This document shows, one piece after another, positions 25,580-34,455 of a DNA stretch of 64,000 nucleotides. Origin of the DNA: Oceanobacillus kimchii X50. GTDB lineage: Bacteria; Bacillota; Bacilli; Bacillales; Amphibacillaceae. Each line of letters begins with the position of its first letter. Position 1 is the first letter of the stretch. The stretch covers positions 3,337,253 to 3,401,252 of the forward strand of contig NZ_CM001792.1 of the NCBI RefSeq assembly GCF_000340475.1, in the 5' to 3' direction. Both the position numbers and the translations under genes were made by a program. Below the pieces are notes generated by a model. The model had not been told where the DNA came from and did no database searches. It saw only the letters and a list, made by a program, of their open reading frames with translations.

Positions 25580-26296
25580 GTGATAAAAGATTGGCTGCAA
25601 GAATCTAATTACACTGTTATTTTCACTGGGGCTGGTATGTCCACCGAAAGTGGTCTACCGGATTTCCGATCTGCGAACAAAGGTTTTTGGAAGCAGCACG
25701 ACCCAAGTAAAATTGCTAGTATAGATGCACTAAATAATAACGTTGATACGTTTATTGACTTTTATCGAGAGCGTGTATTGAAAGTAAAAGAATATGGCCC
25801 GCATCAGGGACATTACATCTTGGCTGAATGGGAACAGCAGGGTCTTGTCCATTCCATTATTACACAGAACGTCGATGGGTTTCATCAAGAATCCGGCAGT
25901 AAAATCGTACATGAATTACATGGCACACTACAAAAACTCCACTGCCAAAGCTGTGGAAAAGAATATAGCAGCGGAGAATATGTAGACAATGAATATCATT
26001 GTGATTGTGGTGGAGTATTGCGCCCTTCAATTATTTTGTTTGGTGAAATGCTACCTCAAGAAGCTTTTCAAACTGCATTTCAAGACGCAGAAAAAGCGGA
26101 TCTTTTTATCGTACTCGGTTCATCATTGACGGTATCACCCGCCAATCAAATCCCATTAATCGCAAAAGAAAGTGGAGCTAGACTTATTATCGTTAACCAA
26201 GAACCGACACCATATGATCAATATGCTGACATGACCATTCATGATCAGAAAATAGGTGTATTTTTACAGGCGGTTGCCAATGAGGGTAAGGGTTAG
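25580..26296 (+). CDS. srtN: NAD-dependent protein deacylase, sirtuin (SrtN/CobB)
   Basis: 238 aa. NAD-binding GAGMSTESGLPDFRS (residues 15-29), TQNVDGFHQ, catalytic His in HELHG, and a zinc site from CQSC and HCDCGG. It removes acetyl groups from lysines, for example on acetyl-CoA synthetase. GTG start with GAGGAGGG upstream. Transcribed away from htpG, with its start about 60 bases beyond the htpG -35 box. Confidence 0.93.
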   Translation: MIKDWLQESNYTVIFTGAGMSTESGLPDFRSANKGFWKQHDPSKIASIDALNNNVDTFIDFYRERVLKVKEYGPHQGHYILAEWEQQGLVHSIITQNVDGFHQESGSKIVHELHGTLQKLHCQSCGKEYSSGEYVDNEYHCDCGGVLRPSIILFGEMLPQEAFQTAFQDAEKADLFIVLGSSLTVSPANQIPLIAKESGARLIIVNQEPTPYDQYADMTIHDQKIGVFLQAVANEGKG

Positions 26297-26368
26297 CCTT
26301 AATCCTCATTTTTGAATTGCTAATTGTAGTCACCTATCCGACTTCTCGTTTCTCCCTTAACAAATTAA

Positions 26369-26451
26369 AAACCGAACTATTTACCAGTAGCAACTGTCTC
26401 TATCCTCACATAGGTAGGAGATCAAATACTATCCGGTATTTAGCTCGGTTT
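26369..26451. terminator. Long imperfect hairpin after the sirtuin gene
   Basis: AAACCGAACT at the left pairs with AGCTCGGTTT at the right (one mismatch) across 63 bases. The interior holds a further stem (CCT-CACAT-AGG) and more partial pairing. It lies between convergent srtN and ypjP, and A/T-rich flanks suit a bidirectional terminator. Confidence 0.55.
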
Positions 26452-26516
26452 ATATAAAATATGGTTTCATATCAACTTAATTAAATTAACGCATCTAAGA
26501 CTGTATGAATTAGTTT

Positions 26517-27116
26517 TTATATCATCCATTTCGGGGGTGTATTTTTGTCCCAGTAAATATCTCCAATATCATGATGTACTTTAAATTGATCTGTGTTTAA
26601 GTGATAGTGAAAATTAAAATAATGCCCTTCCAACGGTCGATTATCTCGACGAACATGAAATTTAGCTATGTGTTGTTTTGTCTTCTCATCATAAACATTA
26701 AATATCCGTTCACCGTAACCAGCTGCAGGATCCTCTGTAACAGAAAGGAATCCATACGCTGTTTCTGTTTCTTCTAGTAATGTATGTAATACTTTCTCTA
26801 TTTTCGGAAGAATCTCTTGGTTAAATTCATCCTCTACTTTGGTAGCAATCTTTGTTCCAAACTTAATCATCGATTGTTCCTGAGCTTGAGACATTAAACG
26901 ATTTAATGCTGTATCAAGATCCTCCTCGATTGTTGTAGGAATAGCATCTTGTATTTCTATCGTCCTTGCTATTGTCTCTTGATCTGAGTTTGAAGAGGAT
27001 GATACATTACCATTTTCCTTTTGAGCATCTACTTCCAGCAAGGTTGTCGGAGAGTACATACCTAATGTTAATATTGTAATAAGAACTACTGCTATCTTTC
27101 TCCACCATATCTTCAT
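26517..27116 (-). CDS. ypjP: YpjP-like secreted protein
   Basis: 199 aa. A signal peptide or anchor covers residues 1-32 (KIAVVLITILTLGMYSPTTLL). The conserved C-terminal part, IAKFHVRRDNRPLEGHYFNF then HDIGDIYWDKNTPPKWM, matches Bacillus YpjP. Function is unknown in any species I recall. Monocistronic, minus strand. Confidence 0.8.
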   Translation of the reverse strand: MKIWWRKIAVVLITILTLGMYSPTTLLEVDAQKENGNVSSSSNSDQETIARTIEIQDAIPTTIEEDLDTALNRLMSQAQEQSMIKFGTKIATKVEDEFNQEILPKIEKVLHTLLEETETAYGFLSVTEDPAAGYGERIFNVYDEKTKQHIAKFHVRRDNRPLEGHYFNFHYHLNTDQFKVHHDIGDIYWDKNTPPKWMI

Positions 27117-27331
27117 CTGCTCACCTACACTATCCCATTCCTTCTTTTTATTAATATTTTATCACTTTATAAATAATTGTCTATCCTACTTTCTTACTTT
27201 TTAAAAAATTCACCTTCAAATTTTGCCATACATCTAAAGTTGTAGTGAAAGACCAACCATAGGAATGACGTATTTACCATTTAATCCATTTACACTTAAT
27301 GTATACCAATAAACAAAGGGGTGTAAAAATA

Positions 27332-28063
27332 ATGGAGCAATCAAAAGTAGTTATGATTTCAGGGGCATCGAAAGGATTAGGAAGAGCTATTGCTTTAGCC
27401 TTTGCACGACAGGGTGCATCACTTGCTATATGTGCACGGGGGGAACAAGCATTAACAGAAGTTAAAAACGAAATCCAACACTTAGGGGTAGAAGTTCTTG
27501 CTGTTACAGCAGATATTAATAATACAAGAGATGTTGAGAGATTCGTAGCACTTGCCGAAGAAAAATTTAGGAAAATAGATGTCTTAATTAATAATGCATC
27601 GACTGTAGGTCCTAGCCCAATCCCTCAATTACTAGATACTACTGAAGATGATTTCTTTCATGTATTACGGGTAAACACTGCTAGTGTTTTTCTTTTATCA
27701 AAACGAGTCATTCCAGGAATGCTGCAAAGAAATCATGGATCTGTAATCAATATAACTTCCGAAGCTGGAAACACCGGTTATAGCGGATGGGGAGCTTATG
27801 GAATATCTAAATTCGCAGTAGAAGGAATAACCCAGACGTGGGCTGATGAACTTAAAGAAACACCTATTCGGGTTAACATGGTAGATCCAGGAGAAATGGA
27901 TACAGAAATGCATGACCTTGCAGTACCTAATTGTAAATACGAACTTGCTCAACCAGAAGATTGTACAGATGTATTTTTATATCTCGCTTCAGATGATGCC
28001 AGTAACATACATGGAGAGCGACTAGAAGCACAAACATTCGATTTTGCAAAAGGAGGAGAATAA
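27332..28063 (+). CDS. SDR-family oxidoreductase
   Basis: 243-aa Rossmann enzyme. NAD(P) motif SGASKGLG (residues 10-17), LINNAS, and the catalytic set S143 (NITSEAG), Y156 and K160 (YGISK). The ATG at 27332 follows AAAGGGGTG, so the upstream extension to 27299 is dropped. It heads a run of five closely spaced genes; only one base separates its stop from the start of the QueA-like gene. The substrate is unknown, and the C-terminal PEDCTDVFLYLAS resembles carbonyl reductases of the 3-oxoacyl reductase type. Confidence 0.88.
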   Translation: MEQSKVVMISGASKGLGRAIALAFARQGASLAICARGEQALTEVKNEIQHLGVEVLAVTADINNTRDVERFVALAEEKFRKIDVLINNASTVGPSPIPQLLDTTEDDFFHVLRVNTASVFLLSKRVIPGMLQRNHGSVINITSEAGNTGYSGWGAYGISKFAVEGITQTWADELKETPIRVNMVDPGEMDTEMHDLAVPNCKYELAQPEDCTDVFLYLASDDASNIHGERLEAQTFDFAKGGE

Positions 28064-28064
28064 T

Positions 28065-29111
28065 ATGCTTCCTCATGCTCCGCATTTCCATTTACCTGAT
28101 GAAGCAAATGCTACAACACCACCAGAAAAAAGAGGTCTTCGACGTGATCAAGTACGTTTGCTTGCGCTTGATTCTAGCAATGGCTCTTATGAACACAGTT
28201 ATTTTTATAACTTAGAAAACTATCTTTCTTCTGGTGATTTACTCGTTCTAAATAATAGTCGGACCATTCCACCTGTGTTAAAGGCTACATTATCTAACGG
28301 TAAAACGATCGAAGTCCGTTTAGCAAAACGTTTATCTAATAATGTATGGGAGGTGCTTGTCCCTATAGAAGCTTTGATTAATGAGCAGTTGTATTTTCGT
28401 GAAGGGTTAGTCGGAAAAATAATTGCATCCAAATTACAGTCTCCATTAAAACAGATAGAATTTAATCGAAGTGACATTGATTTATACAACTACTTCTATA
28501 CGCACGGGGAACCTGTTCGCTACGAATATATTCATCACCCATGGTCATTAGATGCCTACCAGACTGCTTATGCTATACACCCTGGTTCTGTAGAAATGCC
28601 TTCAGCAGGGCGTGCTTTTAGTTGGGAAATGCTTTTCCGATTACAGAAAAAAGGTATCAACATCGCATTTCTCCAGTTGCATACAGGCCTTAGTTATTTA
28701 TTAGACGATGCGTGGGATCATTCTCCAGATAATAACGAAGAGTTTTATTCGATACCAAAGGAAACTGTATCATTGATTGAGCAAACCCAAAGTCACAACA
28801 AACAAGTAATCGCAGTTGGCACGACGGTTGTACGTGCACTTGAAACAATGGCGCTAACCGGAGAATCAACCGGATGGACAAATTTATATATCCAACGTGA
28901 CTTTCCTCGCAAACTTACAAATGGATTAATAACCGGCTTACACGAACCAAAATCTAGTCACTTAGAAATGCTAACCTCGTTTATTGGGGAGTCGTTGCTG
29001 TTAAATGCTTACGAACAAGCAATTAAAGAAGGCTATCTATGGCATGAGTTTGGAGATATGAATCTTATCTTACCAGAAAAACATCCTTATAGTTTACAAG
29101 CTCCCCTCTAG
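28065..29111 (+). CDS. Divergent QueA-like SAM:tRNA ribosyltransferase-isomerase homologue
   Basis: 348 aa, start at ATG 28065 behind AAAGGAGGAG. QueA moves the ribosyl part of SAM onto 7-aminomethyl-deazaguanine in tRNA to make epoxyqueuosine. Here the family pattern is recognisable (SGDLLVLNNSRTIPPVLKA, AYQTAYAIHPGSVEMPSAGRAF, VVRALET) but altered: the usual TAGLHFT reads SAGRAFSW, and the LHVGAGTF block reads LHTGLSYLLDD. It is likely a paralogue with a changed substrate. Its company (SDR, VOC and a redox two-component system) has no queuosine genes. Confidence 0.8.
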   Translation: MLPHAPHFHLPDEANATTPPEKRGLRRDQVRLLALDSSNGSYEHSYFYNLENYLSSGDLLVLNNSRTIPPVLKATLSNGKTIEVRLAKRLSNNVWEVLVPIEALINEQLYFREGLVGKIIASKLQSPLKQIEFNRSDIDLYNYFYTHGEPVRYEYIHHPWSLDAYQTAYAIHPGSVEMPSAGRAFSWEMLFRLQKKGINIAFLQLHTGLSYLLDDAWDHSPDNNEEFYSIPKETVSLIEQTQSHNKQVIAVGTTVVRALETMALTGESTGWTNLYIQRDFPRKLTNGLITGLHEPKSSHLEMLTSFIGESLLLNAYEQAIKEGYLWHEFGDMNLILPEKHPYSLQAPL

Positions 29112-29123
29112 AGGTGATTAATA

Positions 29124-29483
29124 ATGCAATTTCATCATATAGCTATTGAAGTTACTGATTTAGAAAGATCTCAGAAATTCTATCAATTGATGTTCGATTT
29201 GGATGTAGAACAGTATCTCACATTTATGGATGAACAAATCGTTTTTCTAAAAAGAAAGGAGTGGAGGTTAGAATTGATTCAACCCTCTTCTCCACCTTCC
29301 CACTCCCCACATGTTCATATCTGCTTTCAGGTTAATAACATGAAGGAAACAATCATTTATTTAAAATCGCTTCAAATAGTACCGATTGAAGGCCCTTATG
29401 AAATCTCAAATGGTTGGAAATCTATCTTCTATGAGGGACCAGATCAAGAAATTATCGAACTATTACAAATAAAAAACACGTAA
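29124..29483 (+). CDS. VOC-superfamily (glyoxalase/dioxygenase-fold) protein
   Basis: 119 aa with two beta-alpha-beta modules. Possible metal ligands are H4 or H5 in FHHIAIEV, H68 or H70 in SPHVHICF, and a C-terminal Glu in IIELLQI. The set is like glyoxalase I-type VOC enzymes, though ligand assignment is tentative. Ribosome site AGAGGTG. It starts 12 bases past the QueA-like gene, inside the same operon. Substrate unknown. Confidence 0.82.
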   Translation: MQFHHIAIEVTDLERSQKFYQLMFDLDVEQYLTFMDEQIVFLKRKEWRLELIQPSSPPSHSPHVHICFQVNNMKETIIYLKSLQIVPIEGPYEISNGWKSIFYEGPDQEIIELLQIKNT

Positions 29484-29513
29484 AAAATGCTATACTAATA
29501 GAAAAAGGTAAGG

Positions 29514-30671
29514 ATGGTCTATTTCATGTCTAGCAATCCATTAACAGAAGGAAGTATTCTTAAAGAGATAGCTGAATTGCTAAATGAAGGAACGGAGATA
29601 ACACAAACATTGCATGAAGTTCTTGAGAAACTATTACAAGTCACTGGTTTCCAAATCGGGTGGATATTCCTTATAGATGAAAATGGAGATCAAAAAAACC
29701 CAAAATTAACCGCTAGCCATGCTCTTCCACCAGCACTTTCTGCAAACAACTGTTATCGGATGAAAAAGAAAAGTTGTTGGTGTGTCAATCGTTATCGAAA
29801 GGGAGAATTAACAAAAGCTAGTAACATTATTGAATGTCAACGAATTGAATCCGCTTTACGAGAAAACGACCCTAAAAATGATGGACTAACTCATCATGCA
29901 ACCGTTCCTTTACAAGCAGGAAATGAACGATTCGGTATATTAAATGTCGGTTCTCCTAATAAAACCCACTTTCACAAGCAAGAACTAGCATTACTAGAGT
30001 CGATAGCCTATCAAATTGGAACTGCATTAAAACGAATTTATTTGACCCAAAAAGAACAAGATATTGCGCTTCATACGGAACGAACCCGCCTTGCACGTGA
30101 CTTACATGATTCTGTTAATCAATTATTATTCTCATTAAGTTTAACTGCAAGAGCTGGTCAAGAAATGACAGCTCAACCAGAAGTAAAAGATACCTTTCAA
30201 TATATACAAGATTTATCTCAAGAGGCCTTGAGCGAGATGCGTACATTCATAAAGCAGCTTCGTCCCCCTGCTTTAGAAAACGGTTTAATCTCTTCGTTCA
30301 TTAATTATGCAAAAGTACTTGATTTACATATTCATACTAAGATGAGTGGAATCGAACCCATAGATCCACAAGTTGAAGAAGCTTTATGGAGAATTGGACA
30401 AGAAGCAATGGCCAACTGTAAAAAGCACTCTGGACAACAGGATATTTTCATTGAAATGAATACAGAAGGATCAAACATCATTCTTTCAATATCAGATAAT
30501 GGCGCAGGTTTCTTTTATGATAAAGATTTTGAGATGCCTACCATGGGATTACGTAGTATGCAATCACGTGCAGAAGAAATAGGTGGCAAGTTTCAGCTTA
30601 CATCAAAAGTCGGGATGGGAACTTTTATTCAAATTTCAATCCCACTATTAAAGGAGGAAAATCAAACTTGA
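29514..30671 (+). CDS. GAF-domain histidine kinase, YhcY/AirS-like, likely redox sensor
   Basis: 385 aa, no membrane segment. A GAF domain (about 30-180) holds four cysteines spaced C-x7-C-x-C-x17-C (CYRMKKKSCWCVNRYR then IIEC). In Staphylococcus AirS such GAF cysteines hold a 2Fe-2S cluster that senses oxygen. Next come a HisKA_3 phosphoacceptor box (RTRLARDLHDSVNQLLFSL) and a GHKL ATPase (DNGAGF, GLRSMQSRAEEIGG). Start at 29514 or 29526; spacing does not settle it. It overlaps the response regulator by four bases. Confidence 0.88.
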   Translation: MVYFMSSNPLTEGSILKEIAELLNEGTEITQTLHEVLEKLLQVTGFQIGWIFLIDENGDQKNPKLTASHALPPALSANNCYRMKKKSCWCVNRYRKGELTKASNIIECQRIESALRENDPKNDGLTHHATVPLQAGNERFGILNVGSPNKTHFHKQELALLESIAYQIGTALKRIYLTQKEQDIALHTERTRLARDLHDSVNQLLFSLSLTARAGQEMTAQPEVKDTFQYIQDLSQEALSEMRTFIKQLRPPALENGLISSFINYAKVLDLHIHTKMSGIEPIDPQVEEALWRIGQEAMANCKKHSGQQDIFIEMNTEGSNIILSISDNGAGFFYDKDFEMPTMGLRSMQSRAEEIGGKFQLTSKVGMGTFIQISIPLLKEENQT

Positions 30672-31306
30672 TTAAAGTATTGATAGCAGATGACCATCAT
30701 GTAGTTCGACGTGGTCTAGTTATGTTTTTAAAAACACAACCTCCCATAAAAATTGTCGGTGAAGCTTCCAATGGACAGGAAGCAATTGAACTTACACAAT
30801 CCCACAAGCCCGATATCATCCTAATGGATATAATGATGCCCGTTATGAACGGTATTGAGGCAACAAGGAAAATCCGGTCCTTATTTCCGGAAGTAAAAAT
30901 ATTGATGCTCACAAGCTTTTCAGAGCAAAATCATGTTATACCTGCGTTAGAAGCCGGTGCATCTGGATATCAACTAAAGGATATTCAACCAGATGATCTA
31001 ATTAATAGTATTATTTCTCTGATGGATGGGCAAACTCAACTACATCCAAAAGTTACCAATCATTTAATGCCCGTCAATTCTATTCATCATCCTTCGTATC
31101 GTTTAAATACATTAACCAATCGCGAAACAGAAGTATTAAAAGAAATTGCTAAAGGGAAAAGTAATAAAGAAATCGCTATTTCATTATTTATTACAGAAAA
31201 GACAGTAAAAACGCATATAAATAAAATTTTATCGAAATTAGATCTTTCCGATCGCACACAGGCGGCGTTATTTGCTGTAAAGCACCAAGTCATTTCGAAT
31301 GATTAA
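30668..31306 (+). CDS. NarL/LuxR-family response regulator, YhcZ/AirR-like
   Basis: 212 aa. Receiver domain with acidic pocket DDHH (9-12), phosphoacceptor Asp in IILMDIMMPVMNG and Lys in YQLKD. The C-terminal LuxR HTH is LTNRETEVLKEIAKGKSNKEIAISLFITEKTVKTH. TTG start with AAAGGAGG 9 nt upstream, overlapping the kinase stop (TTGA). It should be phosphorylated by that kinase and may regulate its own operon. Confidence 0.92.
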   Translation: MIKVLIADDHHVVRRGLVMFLKTQPPIKIVGEASNGQEAIELTQSHKPDIILMDIMMPVMNGIEATRKIRSLFPEVKILMLTSFSEQNHVIPALEAGASGYQLKDIQPDDLINSIISLMDGQTQLHPKVTNHLMPVNSIHHPSYRLNTLTNRETEVLKEIAKGKSNKEIAISLFITEKTVKTHINKILSKLDLSDRTQAALFAVKHQVISND

Positions 31307-31487
31307 TAAAAGTACAAGGTTGCTTCAAAAAAATAGCTCGCCTAACAGAGTGAAAGAAATTTATCGTCTTTCTTTGTAAAACAAATATGAATACGATATG
31401 TTATTAGAAAGTGAAACAAAACTTCATTCAATGGGGTATTAATACATTACATGCAAGAATCCCAAAATAAAAAGGAGTTGTATCCAA

Positions 31488-32522
31488 ATGCTAATCAAAC
31501 CACCAAAATTAAAAGCAGGAGATAAAGTTGCAACCATTTCCCTTTCATGGGGAGGTGCTGGTGAGGAGAATCTACAATGGCGTTATGACCAAGGAGTTAA
31601 ACGTTTAGAAGAAGTATTTGGTTTACAAGTAATTCCTACTCCTAATAGTTTAAAAGGAGAAACATATCTTCATGAGCATCCAGAAGCACGTGCAAAAGAT
31701 CTAATGGACGCTTTTGAAGATCCAGAAATAAAAGCAATTATTTCAAACATAGGCGGTGAAGATAGTATTCGCCTTTTACCCTATATTGAATTCGATGTAA
31801 TTCATAAAAATCCTAAAATATTCTTAGGATATTCGGATACAACAATTTCTCATTTTTTCTGTTATAAGGCCGGGATATCTTCCTTTTATGGACCTGCTAT
31901 CATGACGGATTTCGCTGAAAATGTTGAAATGGATCCATATACCATCAATCATATCCATAACACATTATTCTCGAACAATATAATTGGAGATATCGAACCA
32001 CCAGAGCATTGGACAAGTGAGTTCCTAGAATGGAATATTAAAAATAAAGACACGAAAAGAACGACTTACCCTAATAAATCATATGAAATTTTACAAGGAG
32101 AAGGTATTGTCCAAGGACGATTAATTGGTGGATGTATCGACTCTATGGAAAGTATAAAAGGCACGAATCTTTGGCCAGAAATCCACCATTGGAAAAATTC
32201 AATATTATTTTTCGAAACTTCAGAAGAAGAGCCAAAACCAGAGCTTCTCGCTCGATGGTTACAAAATTATGCTACACAAGGAATACTTCAAAATGCGAAT
32301 GGGATTATATTTGCGAAACCGCATGGAGAAACCTATTACAAGGAGTATAAAAAAGTAATTACAGATGTACTCAAAGAAAATGGTCTATCGAAACTACCAG
32401 TTCTTTATAATGTAAGTTTCGGGCATAGTGAACCGAAAGCAACACTCCCATATGGTCGCATGGCAGGAATTAACTGTAACCAAGCTACTTTCTCTATCAT
32501 GGAAAGCGCTGTACAGGATTGA
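31488..32522 (+). CDS. S66-family peptidase, LD-carboxypeptidase/MccF-like
   Basis: 344-aa serine carboxypeptidase. Nucleophile Ser in FLGYSDTTISHF; later family blocks are IVQGRLIGGCIDSM, ILFFETSEEEPKPE and NVSFGHSEPKATLPYG with the catalytic Glu and His. Members either cut L,D-tetrapeptides in murein recycling (LdcA) or detoxify microcin C-like peptides (MccF). AAAAGGAG precedes the ATG. It lies alone, so context does not choose between the roles. Confidence 0.9.
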   Translation: MLIKPPKLKAGDKVATISLSWGGAGEENLQWRYDQGVKRLEEVFGLQVIPTPNSLKGETYLHEHPEARAKDLMDAFEDPEIKAIISNIGGEDSIRLLPYIEFDVIHKNPKIFLGYSDTTISHFFCYKAGISSFYGPAIMTDFAENVEMDPYTINHIHNTLFSNNIIGDIEPPEHWTSEFLEWNIKNKDTKRTTYPNKSYEILQGEGIVQGRLIGGCIDSMESIKGTNLWPEIHHWKNSILFFETSEEEPKPELLARWLQNYATQGILQNANGIIFAKPHGETYYKEYKKVITDVLKENGLSKLPVLYNVSFGHSEPKATLPYGRMAGINCNQATFSIMESAVQD

Positions 32523-32719
32523 ACGCTTCTCTCTTAAGTTGGGCTTCACTTTGCACTCGATTGAAGAGTATGTTTACTGTCGGAATACGATAAATTGTGA
32601 ACCTTTATATACTAGTTCGGAAAATATTTCCTATTACTAAAAAATCGTTTCACTTCATAAATTTGACATAATTATAGTAAAATAAAGTGACCGACTTCAT
32701 AGAAAAGGGAGCCTATGTG

Positions 32720-32788
32720 ATGAGGAAGTTTGCAGAGAAGTTATTACTACAAAATCAACATCAAAATGAAGAGGAGCTTTGGAAGTGA
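32720..32788 (+). CDS. 22-codon upstream ORF coupled to the DUF2653-like gene
   Basis: Encodes MRKFAEKLLLQNQHQNEEELWK. AAAAGGGAG lies 8-9 nt upstream of its ATG, and its stop overlaps the next start as GTGA. It is too short to assign; it may be a leader peptide that couples translation, or a very small protein. Confidence 0.5.
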   Translation: MRKFAEKLLLQNQHQNEEELWK

Positions 32789-33084
32789 CGAAGCTAATCA
32801 TTCCCGAGGAAGATATTATTCTTGCCGTATGTATATATATTGCTCGCCAACGCAAAATTGAGCCAGCTGAAGTGGAAGTTGAACTTTTTTATGATGATTA
32901 TTCCGGTTTCTCTGCAGAAATAACCACAGTATATGGCAAGCAAGAAATTGTAACAAAACATATTATTTCTGCTCTACGTGAATGGATTAAAGAAAATTTA
33001 CACGCAAATCCATATGCTGGACTCAAGCTTGATTTAAACCGGACAAATGGTATCTATGCAAGACTTCGTAGTGAAGATGAATAG
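32785..33084 (+). CDS. DUF2653 (YxeD-like) family protein
   Basis: 99 aa, GTG start at 32785, eight bases after GAGGAG; the TTG at 32779 is too close to that site. Soluble alpha/beta protein: PEEDIILAVCIYIARQRKI, VEVELFYDDYSGFSAEI, AGLKLDLNRTNGIYARL. The match to DUF2653 is from memory of the pattern. No catalytic residues evident. Coupled to the 22-codon frame before it. Confidence 0.65.
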   Translation: MTKLIIPEEDIILAVCIYIARQRKIEPAEVEVELFYDDYSGFSAEITTVYGKQEIVTKHIISALREWIKENLHANPYAGLKLDLNRTNGIYARLRSEDE

Positions 33085-33212
33085 TACAATTTCTTCATTT
33101 ACTACACTCGGACTATTTATCAGAATAATTTTATTTTTAATACCATATTGACTTAATTTATTTTATCATCTAGAATTACTTTCAATATAACAACTAAATA
33201 TTTTACGTTTTT

Positions 33213-33402
33213 TCTTATCCAGAGAGATTGAGGGATCAGGCCCTATGACATCTCGGCAGCGGATTCTTTATATTAAAGAATACTGTGCCAATTCCTGCAA
33301 ATGCAAACCAGCATTTGGAAGATGAGAAACGATGGCTTCTACATATATACATATGGTTACGAATCCCTCATTTCTTGTCTTTCAAGAAATGAGGGATTTT
33401 TT
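33213..33402 (+). ncRNA. SAM-I (S-box) riboswitch with terminator
   Basis: The aptamer covers 33213-33328: TCTTATCC-AGAGAG opening, GAGGGATCAGGCCC, CTCGGCAGC, GTGCCAATTCCTGC and closing GATGAGAA, all in S-box order. The expression platform is a 15-bp perfect stem (33362-33376 with 33384-33398) plus a T run. SAM binding should stop transcription of metNIQ and the M20 gene. The rest of the 33085-33429 gap is AT-rich and otherwise empty. Confidence 0.95.
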
Positions 33403-33429
33403 ATTTCATCACTTGGTGGGGGTTAAGAC

Positions 33430-34455
33430 ATGATTGAATTTCAGAATGTAACAAAAATATTTACACTTGGAAAAAGAAAAGTGGAAGCTGTAAAAGAAGT
33501 ATCTATAACGGTTGAGAAAGGAGATATTTATGGAATCATCGGATTCAGTGGCGCAGGAAAAAGCACTTTGCTTCGATTGGTAAATATGCTCGAGCGTCCT
33601 ACCGAAGGCTCGGTACACATCCAAGGAATAGATGTTGGAAAATTATCCGCCAAGCAATTGCGAGAGCGTAGAAGAAATATAGGAATGATTTTTCAGAACT
33701 TCAATTTATTCCAATCACGGACAGTCGCCGGAAATATTGCATATCCACTCAAACTTGCTGGTACATCAAAAAGTTCAGTAAATAAAAGAGTTACTGAACT
33801 GCTACAATTTGTTGGATTATCCGATAAAGCAAAAGATTATCCAGACCAGTTATCAGGTGGACAAAAACAACGTGTTGGGATTGCAAGGGCACTGGCTACA
33901 TCACCCGATATTTTAATTTGTGATGAAGCGACTTCTGCTTTAGATCCAAATACAACATCAGATATCTTGAAACTATTAAAAAGAGTAAATCGAGATTTAG
34001 GTATAACCATTCTACTTATCACTCATGAAATGGGAGTTATTCAGTCAATATGTAACAAAGTGGCTGTGATGGAAGAAGGTAAAGTCATTGAGAGTGGAAA
34101 TGTGTTTGATACTTTTACAAATCCTTCTCACGAAACAACAAAACGATTTATTCGTTCGGTTCAACAAGAACTTCCGTCTGAAAAAGTACTAAAAGAGTGG
34201 ACGGAAGCTGGAGGAGGTAATCTTTATCGTGTTTTGTTCAAAGGTGAAAGAGCCACTGATCCCATCTTATCAAGTACAACACGCAAACATAACATCGACT
34301 TTAATATTGTATATGGATCCGTGCGTGAACTACAAGAAAAATTATTCGGAAATCTCATTGTCTCTTTTGAAGGAGATGAACAGCAAGTACAACTGGTTAT
34401 TCATGAATTAGAAACGATTGTTGATATGGAGGAGGTGTATACACATGGGGGTTGA
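33430..34455 (+). CDS. metN: Methionine ABC transporter ATPase
   Basis: 341 aa. Walker A GFSGAGKST, signature LSGGQKQRVG, Walker B LICDEATSALD, and the C-terminal NIL domain (about 265-341) that binds methionine and slows transport. It powers D/L-methionine import by MetI and MetQ. First gene after the SAM riboswitch. Confidence 0.95.
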   Translation: MIEFQNVTKIFTLGKRKVEAVKEVSITVEKGDIYGIIGFSGAGKSTLLRLVNMLERPTEGSVHIQGIDVGKLSAKQLRERRRNIGMIFQNFNLFQSRTVAGNIAYPLKLAGTSKSSVNKRVTELLQFVGLSDKAKDYPDQLSGGQKQRVGIARALATSPDILICDEATSALDPNTTSDILKLLKRVNRDLGITILLITHEMGVIQSICNKVAVMEEGKVIESGNVFDTFTNPSHETTKRFIRSVQQELPSEKVLKEWTEAGGGNLYRVLFKGERATDPILSSTTRKHNIDFNIVYGSVRELQEKLFGNLIVSFEGDEQQVQLVIHELETIVDMEEVYTHGG

